Origin: Ruegeria atlantica
Lineage (GTDB): Bacteria; Pseudomonadota; Alphaproteobacteria; Rhodobacterales; Rhodobacteraceae
DNA length: 64,000 nucleotides
Direction: 5' to 3'
NCBI RefSeq assembly: GCF_013033965.1
Contig: NZ_WQFE01000001.1
Span: 434,001 to 498,000 of the forward strand
Position numbers and translations under genes: made by a program. Positions within the stretch are counted from its first letter, which is position 1. Each line of letters begins with the position of its first letter. This document shows, in pieces, positions 18,655-28,269 of this stretch. The notes under the pieces were generated by a model, which saw only the letters and a list, made by a program, of their open reading frames with translations, did no database searches and was not told where the DNA came from.

Positions 18655-19446
18655 TCATGAAACAGCGCCATTCGTCCGTCTCAGGCTGTCCAGATAGGCA
18701 CGTTTTGCGGCCTCAACTTCCTCATCACTGCAGAGCGATCGATTCAACTTCAAAAAGTAGCTTGCGCCCCCGGCCGGCTGGACGTTCCGGTTTTCAACGG
18801 CCGCGAGCCTATCAGACCTCACGTTCAAGATGGACAGCGCCTTGATCAGAGGGAAACTCTGCTCCTCCAGCCCGGTAACGTTGACAGATTCCACTTCGGC
18901 ACGAGGCGAAACCGTTTCTTTCACCCGGCGCACCACTGCCTCAAGGTCCGCGCCCGGTTGCAACGCCTTGCTATATTGTGACAGGTCCTCGCGGATTCTG
19001 TGGCTGCGAAGGTTCTGCCAATACGTACTTCTGATCCAGTGATCGGCATTTCGGGTCGTGAACAGAAAGATAACTCGGTCTCCTTCCTCAGTCAGGCGTG
19101 AGACCTCATCCAACAAAACCTTGGCAAGAACGTGCGTTTGATCATACGACCAAACGCCCTTGCGGCCCGGGATCAAGCCCGAGAATTCTTCATTGGTTAT
19201 CAGCAGGGGCTTGCCACGGTGGTCCGCGAATGGCTCAAGCGCCTTTCGGACCAGTCTCCCAAAATTCTGAAGCGTACGATCCTTAGGGGCGACCACATAC
19301 CGCCGCGCGGCCAAACTGGCGGCTTGCAGGTCATCCGGCAAAAGAACGTTCACGCGATCTTTCAGGTATTCCCGATTTTTCGAGAGCGTCTTTTGCAGGG
19401 TTGTCGTGCCCGTCTTATGGAAGCCCTGATGGATTACGACCTTCAC
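18655..19446 (-). CDS. Sulfotransferase-like P-loop protein
   Basis: I place the start at GTG 19444-19446, giving 263 residues beginning (M)KVVIHQGFHKTGTTTLQKTL. The HxGFHKTGTTT loop, at residues 5-15, is the 5'-phosphosulfate-binding P-loop of sulfotransferases, and FLFTTRNADHWIRSTYWQN near residue 135 fits the 3'-phosphate-binding segment. Such proteins transfer sulfate from PAPS to glycans or small molecules; the acceptor here is unknown. The GTG overlaps the TGA of a small upstream ORF, indicating translational coupling. An alternative GTG at 19491 would overlap that ORF by 49 bases. The gene is isolated from other surface-sugar genes. Confidence 0.75.
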   Translation of the reverse strand: MKVVIHQGFHKTGTTTLQKTLSKNREYLKDRVNVLLPDDLQAASLAARRYVVAPKDRTLQNFGRLVRKALEPFADHRGKPLLITNEEFSGLIPGRKGVWSYDQTHVLAKVLLDEVSRLTEEGDRVIFLFTTRNADHWIRSTYWQNLRSHRIREDLSQYSKALQPGADLEAVVRRVKETVSPRAEVESVNVTGLEEQSFPLIKALSILNVRSDRLAAVENRNVQPAGGASYFLKLNRSLCSDEEVEAAKRAYLDSLRRTNGAVS

Positions 19447-19613
19447 AATACTGCGTCCAGTTCGTCTATGGTCTGAGAACGGCTGAGCCACTCCAAATGT
19501 ACCAACCCCGCGCGAGGCAGGATTGGCACCATCTTGAGATGTTCACGGATCAACCGGGCACCCTTGTGGCCCCATGACTTTGTGGCGCTCCATTTGACAT
19601 TCCTTATCCGCAC
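19443..19613 (-). CDS. Small uncharacterised ORF coupled to the sulfotransferase gene
   Basis: Reading from GTG 19611-19613 (AAAAAGG 8 bases upstream) to TGA 19443-19445 gives 56 residues that look coding: (M)RIRNVKWSATKSWGHKG, then ARLIREHLKMVPILPRAG and LVHLEWLSRSQTIDELDAV. It is basic at the N-terminus and has no membrane segment. Its stop overlaps the sulfotransferase GTG as GTGA. An upstream in-frame stop at about 19632-19634 limits any extension. It could be an accessory peptide or the surviving C-terminus of a longer gene. I do not recognise a family. Confidence 0.5.
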   Translation of the reverse strand: MRIRNVKWSATKSWGHKGARLIREHLKMVPILPRAGLVHLEWLSRSQTIDELDAVL

Positions 19614-19924
19614 CAGAAAAACCTTTTTGTTTCAATGCACTCATATCACAATAGCACGGTATACTGACCAAAAATTTCGTAATGAACTACCTTCTTATGG
19701 AGCGACCGATTGCCTCGTCGCACCCCTTAAAAGGCAAATCCACACTCGGTTGCTCTAGAGACCGAACCGGCAATCTGAATAGAAGCACCTTATCAACGGT
19801 CCGGCGATCCGCCGTGTGCCGAAACGTTCCTGAAGGTCAGATGCGTGAGCAAAGTGATCTTTCACTGTAACTACGCCAGGGTTCGGTCTTGTTTGGCGTC
19901 TGTATTTCTCTCTACATTCTACCC
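19614..19924. other. Divergent intergenic region before imuA
   Basis: About 310 AT-richer bases between the small ORF (minus) and imuA (plus). It should hold the promoter for the imuA-imuB-dnaE2 cassette. I looked for the alphaproteobacterial LexA box GTTC-N7-GTTC and found only GTTC-N6-GTTT near 19881-19894, which does not fit. Plus-strand frames here have no family-like content. Confidence 0.4.
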
Positions 19925-20479
19925 ATGCAGCATGCTGAGGCTCCATTTTTTCCGCCTGCCACTTCCCGCACACATGAGGTTTGTGGGGCGGGCGCATATG
20001 TGTGTGCCTTTGCGCTTGCCGCGCAATTGGGTGGTCATACGATGTGGGTCCGCGAAAACTGGGATACGACACAAATCAATCCAACTGGATTTGCCGATTT
20101 CGTGGAGCCTGCGGCACTGACAGTCTGCAATACAGGAAATCAATCCGAGACACTTGCAGGTGCAGAAGAGGCCTTGCGGTCTGGTGCTGTGTCGCTGGTT
20201 GTCATGTCGCTGAATAAGCCTTTGGGCTTGACCGAAGGGCGGCGATTGCAGCTGTCTGCGCGGGATGGACGATCCACCGGATTGGCCATTATTCCTGAAG
20301 GTATGGGCAGCAATGCAGCGGAAACGAGATGGCGTTGCACTCCTGCGTTTGATCCTGAAGACTCGACTCTGCAGCGGTGGGAGCTTATTAAGAACAAATC
20401 AGGAACACTGGGTGTCTGGCATGTTCGATGGGATGCAGCGTCGCGTCGTCTCACTACGGTTTCCCCGGCTCGCAAGTGA
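19925..20479 (+). CDS. imuA: ImuA, RecA-like accessory factor of the DnaE2 mutasome
   Basis: ATG at 19925 gives 184 residues beginning MQHAEAPFFPPATSRTHEVCG. The short protein has the usual ImuA pattern of a RecA-like core without a working Walker A (GAGAYVCAFALAAQLGGHTMWVRENW, and SLVVMSLNKPLGLTEGRRLQLSARDG). Assignment rests largely on context: it overlaps imuB by 59 bases and dnaE2 follows. With ImuB and DnaE2 it supports SOS-induced mutagenic translesion synthesis. A longer frame to 19889 adds non-family residues. The LexA-type operator expected upstream is not evident. Confidence 0.8.
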   Translation: MQHAEAPFFPPATSRTHEVCGAGAYVCAFALAAQLGGHTMWVRENWDTTQINPTGFADFVEPAALTVCNTGNQSETLAGAEEALRSGAVSLVVMSLNKPLGLTEGRRLQLSARDGRSTGLAIIPEGMGSNAAETRWRCTPAFDPEDSTLQRWELIKNKSGTLGVWHVRWDAASRRLTTVSPARK

Positions 20480-21899
20480 CCGGGTTTTACGCCAGTGCCC
20501 AATCGACAGGCCTTTTGCGCTGACGCTGAAGCAGAAAAATGCCAACCGGATTTACTGCCTGAACGCCACCGCCACACAGCAAGGTCTGCATCAGGGGATG
20601 CCCTATGCGGATGCGCGGGCCTTTTGTCCAAACCTGCAAAGCCAAGTGGCGCAGCCTGAGCAGGACCAGCGGTTTTTGCGCACGCTCCGTCGCTGGGCGA
20701 CACGTTACTGTCCATGGGTTGGGCTTGAGGGCAAGGATGGGTTGGTGATGGATATCACCGGTTCGGCGCATCTGTTTGGCGGAGAGGCGGCCATGCTGAC
20801 CGACATGCGCATGCGCCTGATGCGCGCCGGGATTTCGACACAGATCGGTCTGGCAGATACGCGTGGGGCAGCTTGGGCATTAGCGCATTATGGCGAAGGT
20901 GTTGCCCCCAGCGGCGAGGCGCTGGCCACTCTAGCTGCCCTGCCAGTTGCGGCTTTGCGGATCGAAGACAGCATATCAATCGCGTTACAACGTCTGGGAT
21001 TGCGCAGCATCGGCGATTTGGCAAGGGCCGCGCGTGCGCCGCTGACCCGCCGGTTTGGCCCCGGTCTTTTGCTGCGATTGGATCAGGCTTTGGGCACACA
21101 GCCCGAAGAGATTTCACCTTGTGCTGATCCACCTCATTATGCGGTGCGGATTACCCTGCCAGAACCGATCGGCTTGCTGTCGGATGTGATGGCAGGTGCC
21201 GAGCGGCTGCTTGTTCAGCTTTGTGCGAAATTGCAAACACAGGAGGTGGGTGCGCGGAGCTTGTGCATGACACTGCGCCGGGTGGATCAGGACCAGCAAC
21301 AGGTCGAACTGCGTTTGGCACGCCCGCTACGTGATGCCCGGCGCATCCTGCCGCTTTTCGAGCGAGGACTGAGCGAGGTTTATGCCGGGTTCGGCATTGA
21401 TCAGCTACGGCTGGAAGCCACGCAGGTAGAGGCCCTGCCGGTGCAACAGATCAGCCATGTTTCAGGTGGCGAAAAAGGCAAGCTGGACGATCTGATCTCG
21501 CGACTTGGCACGCGGATCGGATTGGAAAACATCCAGCGATTCCTACCCGCTGACAGCCATATCCCCGAACGCAGCTTTATCGTGGCGCCTGCGGCCTATT
21601 CGGACCCGGCCGGTAGTTGGATCAGTACACACCCGCGGCCAATCACTCTGTTCCCACCAGAGCCGATTGCCGCAACAGGCTCGCGTCCCCCTACGCGCTT
21701 TCGCTGGCGTCGGATGTCTCTCACCACAGGCCGCACCACCGGACCTGAGCGCATAGCCCCGGAATGGTGGCTTGAGGATGACAACTGGCGTTCCGGCATA
21801 CGCGATTACTGGCGGGTGGAAACGCGTGAGGGGCGCAGGTTGTGGTTATTCTATACGCCGCAAAACCCCGGCTGGTTTGTACAGGGGGAGTTTGCATGA
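20421..21899 (+). CDS. imuB: ImuB, Y-family polymerase-like protein
   Basis: ATG at 20421 (MFDGMQRRVVSLRFPRLASD; a second ATG at 20433 is possible) gives about 492 residues. The N-terminal two-thirds resemble the DinB/UmuC fold: LTLKQKNANRIYCLNATATQ, GLHQGMPYADARAFCP, DITGSAHLFGGEAAMLTDM and a helix-hairpin-helix region with LGLRSIGDLARAA. The catalytic acidic residues of active Y-family polymerases are not in their usual motifs, as known for ImuB, which works as a clamp-binding adaptor for DnaE2. I do not see a classical QLxLF clamp motif. It overlaps imuA by 59 bases and dnaE2 by ATGA. Confidence 0.88.
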   Translation: MFDGMQRRVVSLRFPRLASDRVLRQCPIDRPFALTLKQKNANRIYCLNATATQQGLHQGMPYADARAFCPNLQSQVAQPEQDQRFLRTLRRWATRYCPWVGLEGKDGLVMDITGSAHLFGGEAAMLTDMRMRLMRAGISTQIGLADTRGAAWALAHYGEGVAPSGEALATLAALPVAALRIEDSISIALQRLGLRSIGDLARAARAPLTRRFGPGLLLRLDQALGTQPEEISPCADPPHYAVRITLPEPIGLLSDVMAGAERLLVQLCAKLQTQEVGARSLCMTLRRVDQDQQQVELRLARPLRDARRILPLFERGLSEVYAGFGIDQLRLEATQVEALPVQQISHVSGGEKGKLDDLISRLGTRIGLENIQRFLPADSHIPERSFIVAPAAYSDPAGSWISTHPRPITLFPPEPIAATGSRPPTRFRWRRMSLTTGRTTGPERIAPEWWLEDDNWRSGIRDYWRVETREGRRLWLFYTPQNPGWFVQGEFA

Positions 21900-24800
21900 T
21901 CGAAATCAATCGCACGCATCGCCCGGTTGAGGCGTTTCGGCGTGATATGTTGGAAATCCGTGTGCAGACGCAGGAGTACGCCGAGCTGTGCGTGACCACG
22001 AACTTCACTTTTCTGACTGGGGCATCGCATCCCGAAGAATTGGTGGTACGGGCGGCCGAGTTGGGCCTGTCAGCCATTGCCATTACAGACAACAATTCTT
22101 TGGCTGGTGTGGTGCGGGCGTGGTCTGCATTGAAAGAGCTGAAACATGAAGCGCAGGACAGTGTAAAAATACGATCCCAGCAGCGTATGGACAGCTCGTC
22201 CCGGCAGGTCCGGGATCAAGGCGGCCCCCTTACCAAGCCTGATGCGATCGTGTTGCCCAAGCTCATTGTAGGGTGCCGGTTGATCTTGCAGGACAGTCCA
22301 GTGGATTGGATTGCACTACCGCGTGACCGAGCCGCCTATCAACGTCTGACGCGCCTTTTGACCTTGGGAAAACGTCGAGCCGAGAAAGGGGAGTGCCTGC
22401 TTTACAGAAAAGATCTGTTTGCTGCCTGCAAAGGTATGATTCTGCTTGCTCTGCCACAAGGCAATTTGTCAGACGCCACAGAGGACATCCGTACTCTTGT
22501 CCGCCATTTCCCGGGCCATGTCTTTATGGGGGCCGCCCCCCGTTACGACGGCAGTGATCAGACCTATCTGCACGCCTGTGCGCAAGCGGCACAAAGAGCC
22601 TCTGCCCCGATGGTTGCGGTCGGGGATGTCCTGATGCACCGCGCCAATCGTCGCCAGCTTGCCGATGTGCTGACTTGTATGCGTGAACATATCACCATCG
22701 ACCAGATCGGTACACGCGCCTTGCCTAATAGCGAACGCCGTCTCAAGGCCGGGCATGATATGGCGCGGGTGTTTCACGCGCATCCAGCCGCCTTACGCCG
22801 CACATTGGAAATTGCTGACAAATGCAGCTTCGATCTAAGCGAATTGTCCTATGAATATCCGCATGAAGACACCGATGAGGAGACACCGCAAAACCGTCTA
22901 GAACGACTGGCAAAAGAGGGTTTGACGCGACGCTACCCGGACGGCCCGCCAGATAGAGCCATCCAACTGATGAAAAAAGAATTGGCCGTGGTGAAGGAAC
23001 TGAACTTCCCCGCCTATTTCCTGACCGTGCATGACATTGTCCAATTCGCCAAATCCAAGGGCATTTTATGCCAAGGGCGCGGCTCTGCCGCCAATTCCAT
23101 CCTCTGTTATCTCTTGGGCATCACCGATGTCAGCCCAGACATGATCGCCATGGTATTCGAGCGCTTCGTGTCCAAACACCGAGGGGAACCGCCCGATATT
23201 GACGTCGATTTTGAACATGAGCGGCGCGAAGAGGTGATCCAGTGGATTTATAAGAAATACGGTCGCCACCGCGCCGGGCTTTGCGCCACCGTGATCCATT
23301 TCCGCACCCGTGCAGCCATACGTGAAGTGGGCAAGGTCATGGGGCTGAGTCAGGATGTGACCTCAGGCCTGTCCAGCCAGATATGGGGCATGACCAATGG
23401 CGGCGTTGATCTGGACCGCATCCGCGAACTTGGCCTTGACCCAAATGACCGCCGCTTGATGCAAACCATCCGCTTGATCGGTGAGATCATCGGCTTCCCG
23501 CGTCATCTCTCCCAACATGTTGGCGGCTTTGTTATCACACGTGGGCGGCTGGATGAATTGGCCCCAATTGAAAACGCGGCCATGGAAGATCGCACCGTGA
23601 TTTGCTGGGACAAAGACGACATTGACGCTCTTGGCATCCTCAAGGTGGATGTGCTGGGGCTGGGCATGCTCAGCTGCATTCGCAAATCTTTTGAGTTGAT
23701 GCAGGAACACGACAATATCAGCCATAGTATAGCCTCGGTGCCTCAAGGCGACATACCCACCTATGACATGCTGTGCAGGGCAGATGCGATTGGTGTCTTT
23801 CAGGTGGAAAGCCGGGCGCAGATGAATTTCCTGCCCCGGATGCGCCCCCAAAAATTCTATGATCTGGTGATCGAGGTCGCGATTGTCCGTCCGGGGCCCA
23901 TTCAGGGCGATATGGTGAAACCCTATATCCGGCGGCGAAACGGTCAGGAAATCGCGGAACCTTTCGGCCCCGCGCTGGAAGAGGTCACTTCGCGCACGCT
24001 GGGTGTGCCATTGTTTCAGGAACAGGCCCTGCAAATCGCCGTGGTCGGCGCGGGCTTCACGCCCGAAGAGGCTGACCATCTACGCCGCTCTCTGGCGTCC
24101 TTCCGCCGGATGGGCACAATTGGAAAATACCGTGACAAGTTCATCGCAGGAATGTTGGACAATGGCTATTCTCAGGACGTGGCCGAACGCTGCTTTGGAC
24201 AAATCGAAGGCTTTGCCGATTATGGTTTCCCCGAAAGCCATGCAGCAGCTTTTGCCATGCTGGCCTATGTGTCGGCCTGGCTGAAATGCCATCATCCGGC
24301 GGTCTTTGCCTGCGCGTTGCTCAATTCCCAACCCATGGGGTTTTATGCCCCGGCTCAGATTGTGCGTGATGTCCGTGAACATGGCGTTGAAACCCGCCCG
24401 ATCTGCGTAAATCACTCCGATTGGGATAACACGCTGGAGCGTCGTCCAGATGGCACCTTGGCACTGAGATTGGGCTTTCGTCAAATCAAAGGGTTGAACG
24501 AGGAAGATGCAGGCTGGATCGTAGCAGCCCGAGGCAATGGCTATCCTGACCCAGAAGCATTGTGGCTCCGGGCGGGCCTACGCCCGGATGTATTGACACG
24601 CCTAGCCGAGGCCGATGCGTTCTCGGATATGGGGCTCACGCGTCGCGACGCATTATGGCAAGTCAAAGCCATCCAAAGCCCCAAGCCTTTACCCCTGTTC
24701 AATGACCCGATTGACGGGGAAAGCATTCATGAACCGCAGGTGCAATTGCCTGTCATGCAATTGGGTGAAGAGGTGGTGGAAGACTATGTCTCTACCCGCC

Positions 24801-25279
24801 TGACCCTGCGTGCCCACCCGATGGAGCTGCTGCGCCCTGCGCTTCCCGGCCTCGTCACACATGCGGCTTTGCAAAATGTTGCTCTGGGGCGCTACAGCGT
24901 CTGCGGCCTCGTCATCACCCGACAACGCCCCGGCACGGCCTCTGGCGTGATCTTCCTGACGCTTGAGGATGAAACCGGTGTCAGCAATGTTGTGGTCTGG
25001 CGCAATGTTTATGAGCGGTTCCGGCGTATTGTTATGGGGGCACGGCTTTTGCGTGTGACGGGCTATCTGCAACGTGAAGGCATCGTCGTACACCTGATCG
25101 CGCAGGACATTCAGGATATGTCACACAAGCTCTTCGAACTGGGTCACCCAGAGCCAGAAGCCCTGACCACCGAAGGCCCCCGCGCCGATGATACCCCCAA
25201 ACAGTCGCGCTACCCCTCCCGCGCAATACATCCCCGCGACCAAGCAAAGCGCCTCTTTCCAAGTCGCGATTTTCATTGA
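21896..25279 (+). CDS. dnaE2: Error-prone DNA polymerase DnaE2 (C-family)
   Basis: Translesion polymerase of the ImuA/ImuB/DnaE2 mutasome. ATG at 21896 overlaps the imuB TGA. The product is 1127 residues, beginning MIEINRTHRPVEAFRRDM, with the PHP domain from YAELCVTTNFTFLTGASHPEELV. The palm region has GRGSAANSILCYLLGITDVSP and PPDIDVDFEHERREEVIQW, carrying the catalytic Asp pair. The finger region has GVFQVESRAQMNFLPRMRP, and there is a C-terminal OB fold (GVIFLTLEDETGVSNVVVW). The C-terminus lacks the tau-binding tail of replicative DnaE. A separate replicative dnaE lies at 33690-37190. Confidence 0.95.
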   Translation: MIEINRTHRPVEAFRRDMLEIRVQTQEYAELCVTTNFTFLTGASHPEELVVRAAELGLSAIAITDNNSLAGVVRAWSALKELKHEAQDSVKIRSQQRMDSSSRQVRDQGGPLTKPDAIVLPKLIVGCRLILQDSPVDWIALPRDRAAYQRLTRLLTLGKRRAEKGECLLYRKDLFAACKGMILLALPQGNLSDATEDIRTLVRHFPGHVFMGAAPRYDGSDQTYLHACAQAAQRASAPMVAVGDVLMHRANRRQLADVLTCMREHITIDQIGTRALPNSERRLKAGHDMARVFHAHPAALRRTLEIADKCSFDLSELSYEYPHEDTDEETPQNRLERLAKEGLTRRYPDGPPDRAIQLMKKELAVVKELNFPAYFLTVHDIVQFAKSKGILCQGRGSAANSILCYLLGITDVSPDMIAMVFERFVSKHRGEPPDIDVDFEHERREEVIQWIYKKYGRHRAGLCATVIHFRTRAAIREVGKVMGLSQDVTSGLSSQIWGMTNGGVDLDRIRELGLDPNDRRLMQTIRLIGEIIGFPRHLSQHVGGFVITRGRLDELAPIENAAMEDRTVICWDKDDIDALGILKVDVLGLGMLSCIRKSFELMQEHDNISHSIASVPQGDIPTYDMLCRADAIGVFQVESRAQMNFLPRMRPQKFYDLVIEVAIVRPGPIQGDMVKPYIRRRNGQEIAEPFGPALEEVTSRTLGVPLFQEQALQIAVVGAGFTPEEADHLRRSLASFRRMGTIGKYRDKFIAGMLDNGYSQDVAERCFGQIEGFADYGFPESHAAAFAMLAYVSAWLKCHHPAVFACALLNSQPMGFYAPAQIVRDVREHGVETRPICVNHSDWDNTLERRPDGTLALRLGFRQIKGLNEEDAGWIVAARGNGYPDPEALWLRAGLRPDVLTRLAEADAFSDMGLTRRDALWQVKAIQSPKPLPLFNDPIDGESIHEPQVQLPVMQLGEEVVEDYVSTRLTLRAHPMELLRPALPGLVTHAALQNVALGRYSVCGLVITRQRPGTASGVIFLTLEDETGVSNVVVWRNVYERFRRIVMGARLLRVTGYLQREGIVVHLIAQDIQDMSHKLFELGHPEPEALTTEGPRADDTPKQSRYPSRAIHPRDQAKRLFPSRDFH

Positions 25280-25557
25280 AGGCGGAGATTCATGCAGTAT
25301 GCAGAGTTTGGTGCTTTGGGCTCTTAGCCGACATTTTATGGGCGGAAAGCAATTAGCTTAACGAAGCATTGGTGTCCTGCAAATGCAGTATCGTGTTCAA
25401 AATTGATTTCACGAAGTACAAATCTAGCAAAAGCTACGATGAGTCTTCTGGTGTGAAAGCGATATATATCGGATTAAAACGTAGCGGGCAGGACCCACGC
25501 TTTTGGTTTGCCAAAAAAGCCTCGCAAACCGTGTACTAGGCGGCAATCTGATTTTCT
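25280..25557. other. Intergenic region downstream of dnaE2
   Basis: AT-richer spacer after dnaE2 with no terminator-like hairpin that I can see and no gene. Together with 25690-25872 it surrounds an IS3-type transposase remnant, and probably holds decayed IS sequence. I did not identify IS ends or target-site duplications. Confidence 0.4.
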
Positions 25558-25689
25558 GTCTTCGCCATTGAGGCCGTCCAGCAAGATCCTGACCTTCTGT
25601 TCCGCAGAGTACAGTATGCGCGTCGCGCGACGAATGTCTTTTACGACTTTCTCGCCGTGGCTCTGCTTGGTTCCGGGTTTCTGTCTCAT
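25558..25689 (-). pseudogene. Remnant of IS3-family transposase orfA
   Basis: The minus-strand reading from ATG 25687-25689 gives MRQKPGTKQSHGEKVVKD followed by IRRATRILYSAEQKVRILL and DGLNGED, which matches my memory of the N-terminus of IS3-type OrfA (helix-turn-helix start, normally followed by S-I-A-E-L-C-R-R-E-G). Here the match stops abruptly after GED and continues into unrelated sequence, so about 44 codons survive from a gene of about 90-100. No orfB is present. Confidence 0.65.
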
Positions 25690-25872
25690 CTCCACTTCTT
25701 GGTGGCCACGATGTACCAGCAGCGCTATCGCCATTCATCAACTCCGCTAGACAGGAGAAAGGCCCCGGTAGAAATCCCAGGCCGTTTTCTCACATCACCA
25801 GCCTAAAATGACCTATTGAAACGTTTAGGTCATGTCACGTGAAACGCCACACAGACTTATTCTGTGGAAGCT

Positions 25873-28155
25873 TCAGCCACATTTCGAATGACCGCAGCTA
25901 CGGCACGTCATACATCCTTCGATCATCACCATGTCGAACTGGCCGCAGGACGGGCAAGCTTTGCCACGTGGCGCGTCCATATTGACGACCTGTGCTTGCG
26001 GGTCGGATTTGAGGCCCATGCCCTCGCCCTCGAGGAACCCGATATTGATCATGTGCTGTTCGATCACGCCACCAATAGCAGCCAGGATCGACGGGATATA
26101 CTTACCCTGGACCCAAGCGCCGCCACGTGGGTCGAATACCGCCTTCAGTTCTTCCACAACAAATGACACGTCCCCACCCCGGCGGAACACGGCCGAGATC
26201 ATGCGGGTCAGTGCAAGTGTCCAGGCATAATGCTCCATGTTCTTCGAGTTGATGAACACTTCGAACGGACGACGGCGGCCACCAATGACGATATCATTGA
26301 TCGTCAGATAGATCGCGTGCTCGCTGTCGGGCCATTTCAACTTGTAGGTCGAACCTTCCAGAGACTGCGGCCGATCCAACGGTTCGGACATGTAGATCAC
26401 ATCGCCACCGTCAATTTCATGCGGTGCGTTTGCACTTTCTCCCGGCGCTTTGTCTTCACTTTCCGACACGGTCAGGACCGACCCCGTCACGTCGTTCGGA
26501 CGATAGGTCGTGCACCCTTTACATCCCTGATCCCAAGCCTGCATGTAGACATCCTTGAAGGCGTCAAAGCTGATATCCTCGGGGCAATTGATCGTCTTCG
26601 AGATCGAGCTGTCGATCCATTTCTGTGCCGCCGCCTGCATCTTGACATGGTCGGACGGCGACAGCGTCTGAGCGTTGACGAAATAGTCTGGCAGCTCTTT
26701 GTCGCCAAACTTATCACGCCACATCTGCACGGCATAGTCCACCACTTCTTCTTCGGTGCGCGAGCCGTCTTTTTGCAGAACCTTACGGGTATAGGCATAG
26801 GCAAAGACCGGTTCGACCCCCGACGACACATTGCCTGCGTACAGCGAAATCGTCCCGGTCGGCGCAATTGACGTCAGCAAGGCGTTACGGATGCCGTGTT
26901 CGCGGATGGCGTCACGCACATCCTCATCCATCTGCTGCATCGTACCGCTGGCCAGGTATTTCTCGGCGTCAAACAAGGGGAATGCCCCCTTTTCCTTGGC
27001 CAAGTCGACCGACGCCAGATAAGCGGCGCGGGCGATCGCTTTCAACCAGCGCTCGGTCTGACGCGCCGCCTCGTCCGAACCATAGCGCAGACCTAGCATC
27101 AGCAGAGCATCCGCCAGCCCGGTCACACCCAGCCCGATACGGCGTTTGGCCTGCGCCTCAGCCGCCTGCTCGGGAAGTGGAAATTTCGACGCGTCCACGA
27201 CGTTGTCCATCATGCGAACGGCTGTTGCGACCAACTCCTGCAGGGCGTCTTCGTCCAGATGGGCTGCGTCCTCGAACGGCTCAGCCACAAGACGGGCCAG
27301 GTTGATCGAACCCAACAGACAAGCGCCATAGGGCGGCAACGGCTGCTCGCCACACGGGTTCGTCGCCGCGATGGTTTCAACGTAACTCAGGTTGTTGGCC
27401 TTGTTGATCCGATCGATGAAGATCACGCCCGGTTCGGCATAATCATATGTGGCCTGCATGATCTTGTTCCACAGATCACGGGCCTGAACGGTGTGGTAAA
27501 CCTTGTCGTCAAATACCAAATCCCACGGCCCATCAGCTTTGACGGCCTCCATGAACGGATCGGTCACCAGCACCGACATGTTGAACATGCGCAGACGTGC
27601 AGGATCGGATTTGGCGGTGATGAAGTGTTCGATATCCGGATGGTCACATCGCATAGTCGCCATCATCGCACCACGGCGTGAACCTGCGGACATAATCGTA
27701 CGACACATCGCATCCCACACGTCCATAAAGCTCAGCGGTCCCGAGGCATCCGCGGCCACTCCATGCACATCCGCGCCACGTGGACGGATGGTCGAGAAAT
27801 CATAGCCGATCCCCCCACCCTGCTGCATGGTCAGGGCTGCCTCTTTCAACATGTCAAAGATACCGCCCATGCTGTCCGGCACCGTGCCCATGACAAAGCA
27901 GTTGAACAGCGTCACGCGCCGCGCAGTGCCCGCGCCGGCGGTGATACGGCCCGCAGGCAAGTATTTGAAATCTTCCAGCGCTTCAAAAAACTTTTGCTCC
28001 CAATGCGCGGGGTCCTTTTCAACCTGCGCAAGATCGCGAGCGATACGCCGCCAGCTGTCCTCGACCGTTTGGTCAATGGGCGTGCCATCGGCTTTCTTGA
28101 AACGGTATTTCATGTCCCAGATCTGCTCGGCGATGGGGGCGGCAAAGCGGCTCAT
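25873..28155 (-). CDS. nrdJ: Vitamin B12-dependent (class II) ribonucleoside-diphosphate reductase
   Basis: Adenosylcobalamin-dependent reduction of ribonucleotides to deoxyribonucleotides, working with or without oxygen. 760 residues starting MSRFAAPIAEQIWDMKYRFK. The substrate site has the VTLFNCFVMG cysteine near residue 85 and NPCGEQPLPPYGAC near residue 270, the latter with the radical-site Cys-Gly-Glu. A C-terminal cysteine cluster (ACPSCGQFD, GCMTCRSCGHSKCG) is the redox-active tail. Length fits the shorter NrdJ form. No cobalamin riboswitch is seen upstream. The divergent intergenic region holds a perfect DnaA-box sequence. Confidence 0.96.
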   Translation of the reverse strand: MSRFAAPIAEQIWDMKYRFKKADGTPIDQTVEDSWRRIARDLAQVEKDPAHWEQKFFEALEDFKYLPAGRITAGAGTARRVTLFNCFVMGTVPDSMGGIFDMLKEAALTMQQGGGIGYDFSTIRPRGADVHGVAADASGPLSFMDVWDAMCRTIMSAGSRRGAMMATMRCDHPDIEHFITAKSDPARLRMFNMSVLVTDPFMEAVKADGPWDLVFDDKVYHTVQARDLWNKIMQATYDYAEPGVIFIDRINKANNLSYVETIAATNPCGEQPLPPYGACLLGSINLARLVAEPFEDAAHLDEDALQELVATAVRMMDNVVDASKFPLPEQAAEAQAKRRIGLGVTGLADALLMLGLRYGSDEAARQTERWLKAIARAAYLASVDLAKEKGAFPLFDAEKYLASGTMQQMDEDVRDAIREHGIRNALLTSIAPTGTISLYAGNVSSGVEPVFAYAYTRKVLQKDGSRTEEEVVDYAVQMWRDKFGDKELPDYFVNAQTLSPSDHVKMQAAAQKWIDSSISKTINCPEDISFDAFKDVYMQAWDQGCKGCTTYRPNDVTGSVLTVSESEDKAPGESANAPHEIDGGDVIYMSEPLDRPQSLEGSTYKLKWPDSEHAIYLTINDIVIGGRRRPFEVFINSKNMEHYAWTLALTRMISAVFRRGGDVSFVVEELKAVFDPRGGAWVQGKYIPSILAAIGGVIEQHMINIGFLEGEGMGLKSDPQAQVVNMDAPRGKACPSCGQFDMVMIEGCMTCRSCGHSKCG

Positions 28156-28269
28156 TGGTGATTCCCTGTCTTGAATGAGGTAAACAACCTAGCACCCACT
28201 ACACCTTGATGAAAGCGAATACCGAGCTACAATATCAAGCAACATCTCGGGACGACTCTGTGGGAAAGC

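Noticed and set aside
19881..19894. Possible LexA box GTTC-N6-GTTT before imuA
   Set aside because: Spacing and second half-site do not match GTTC-N7-GTTC.
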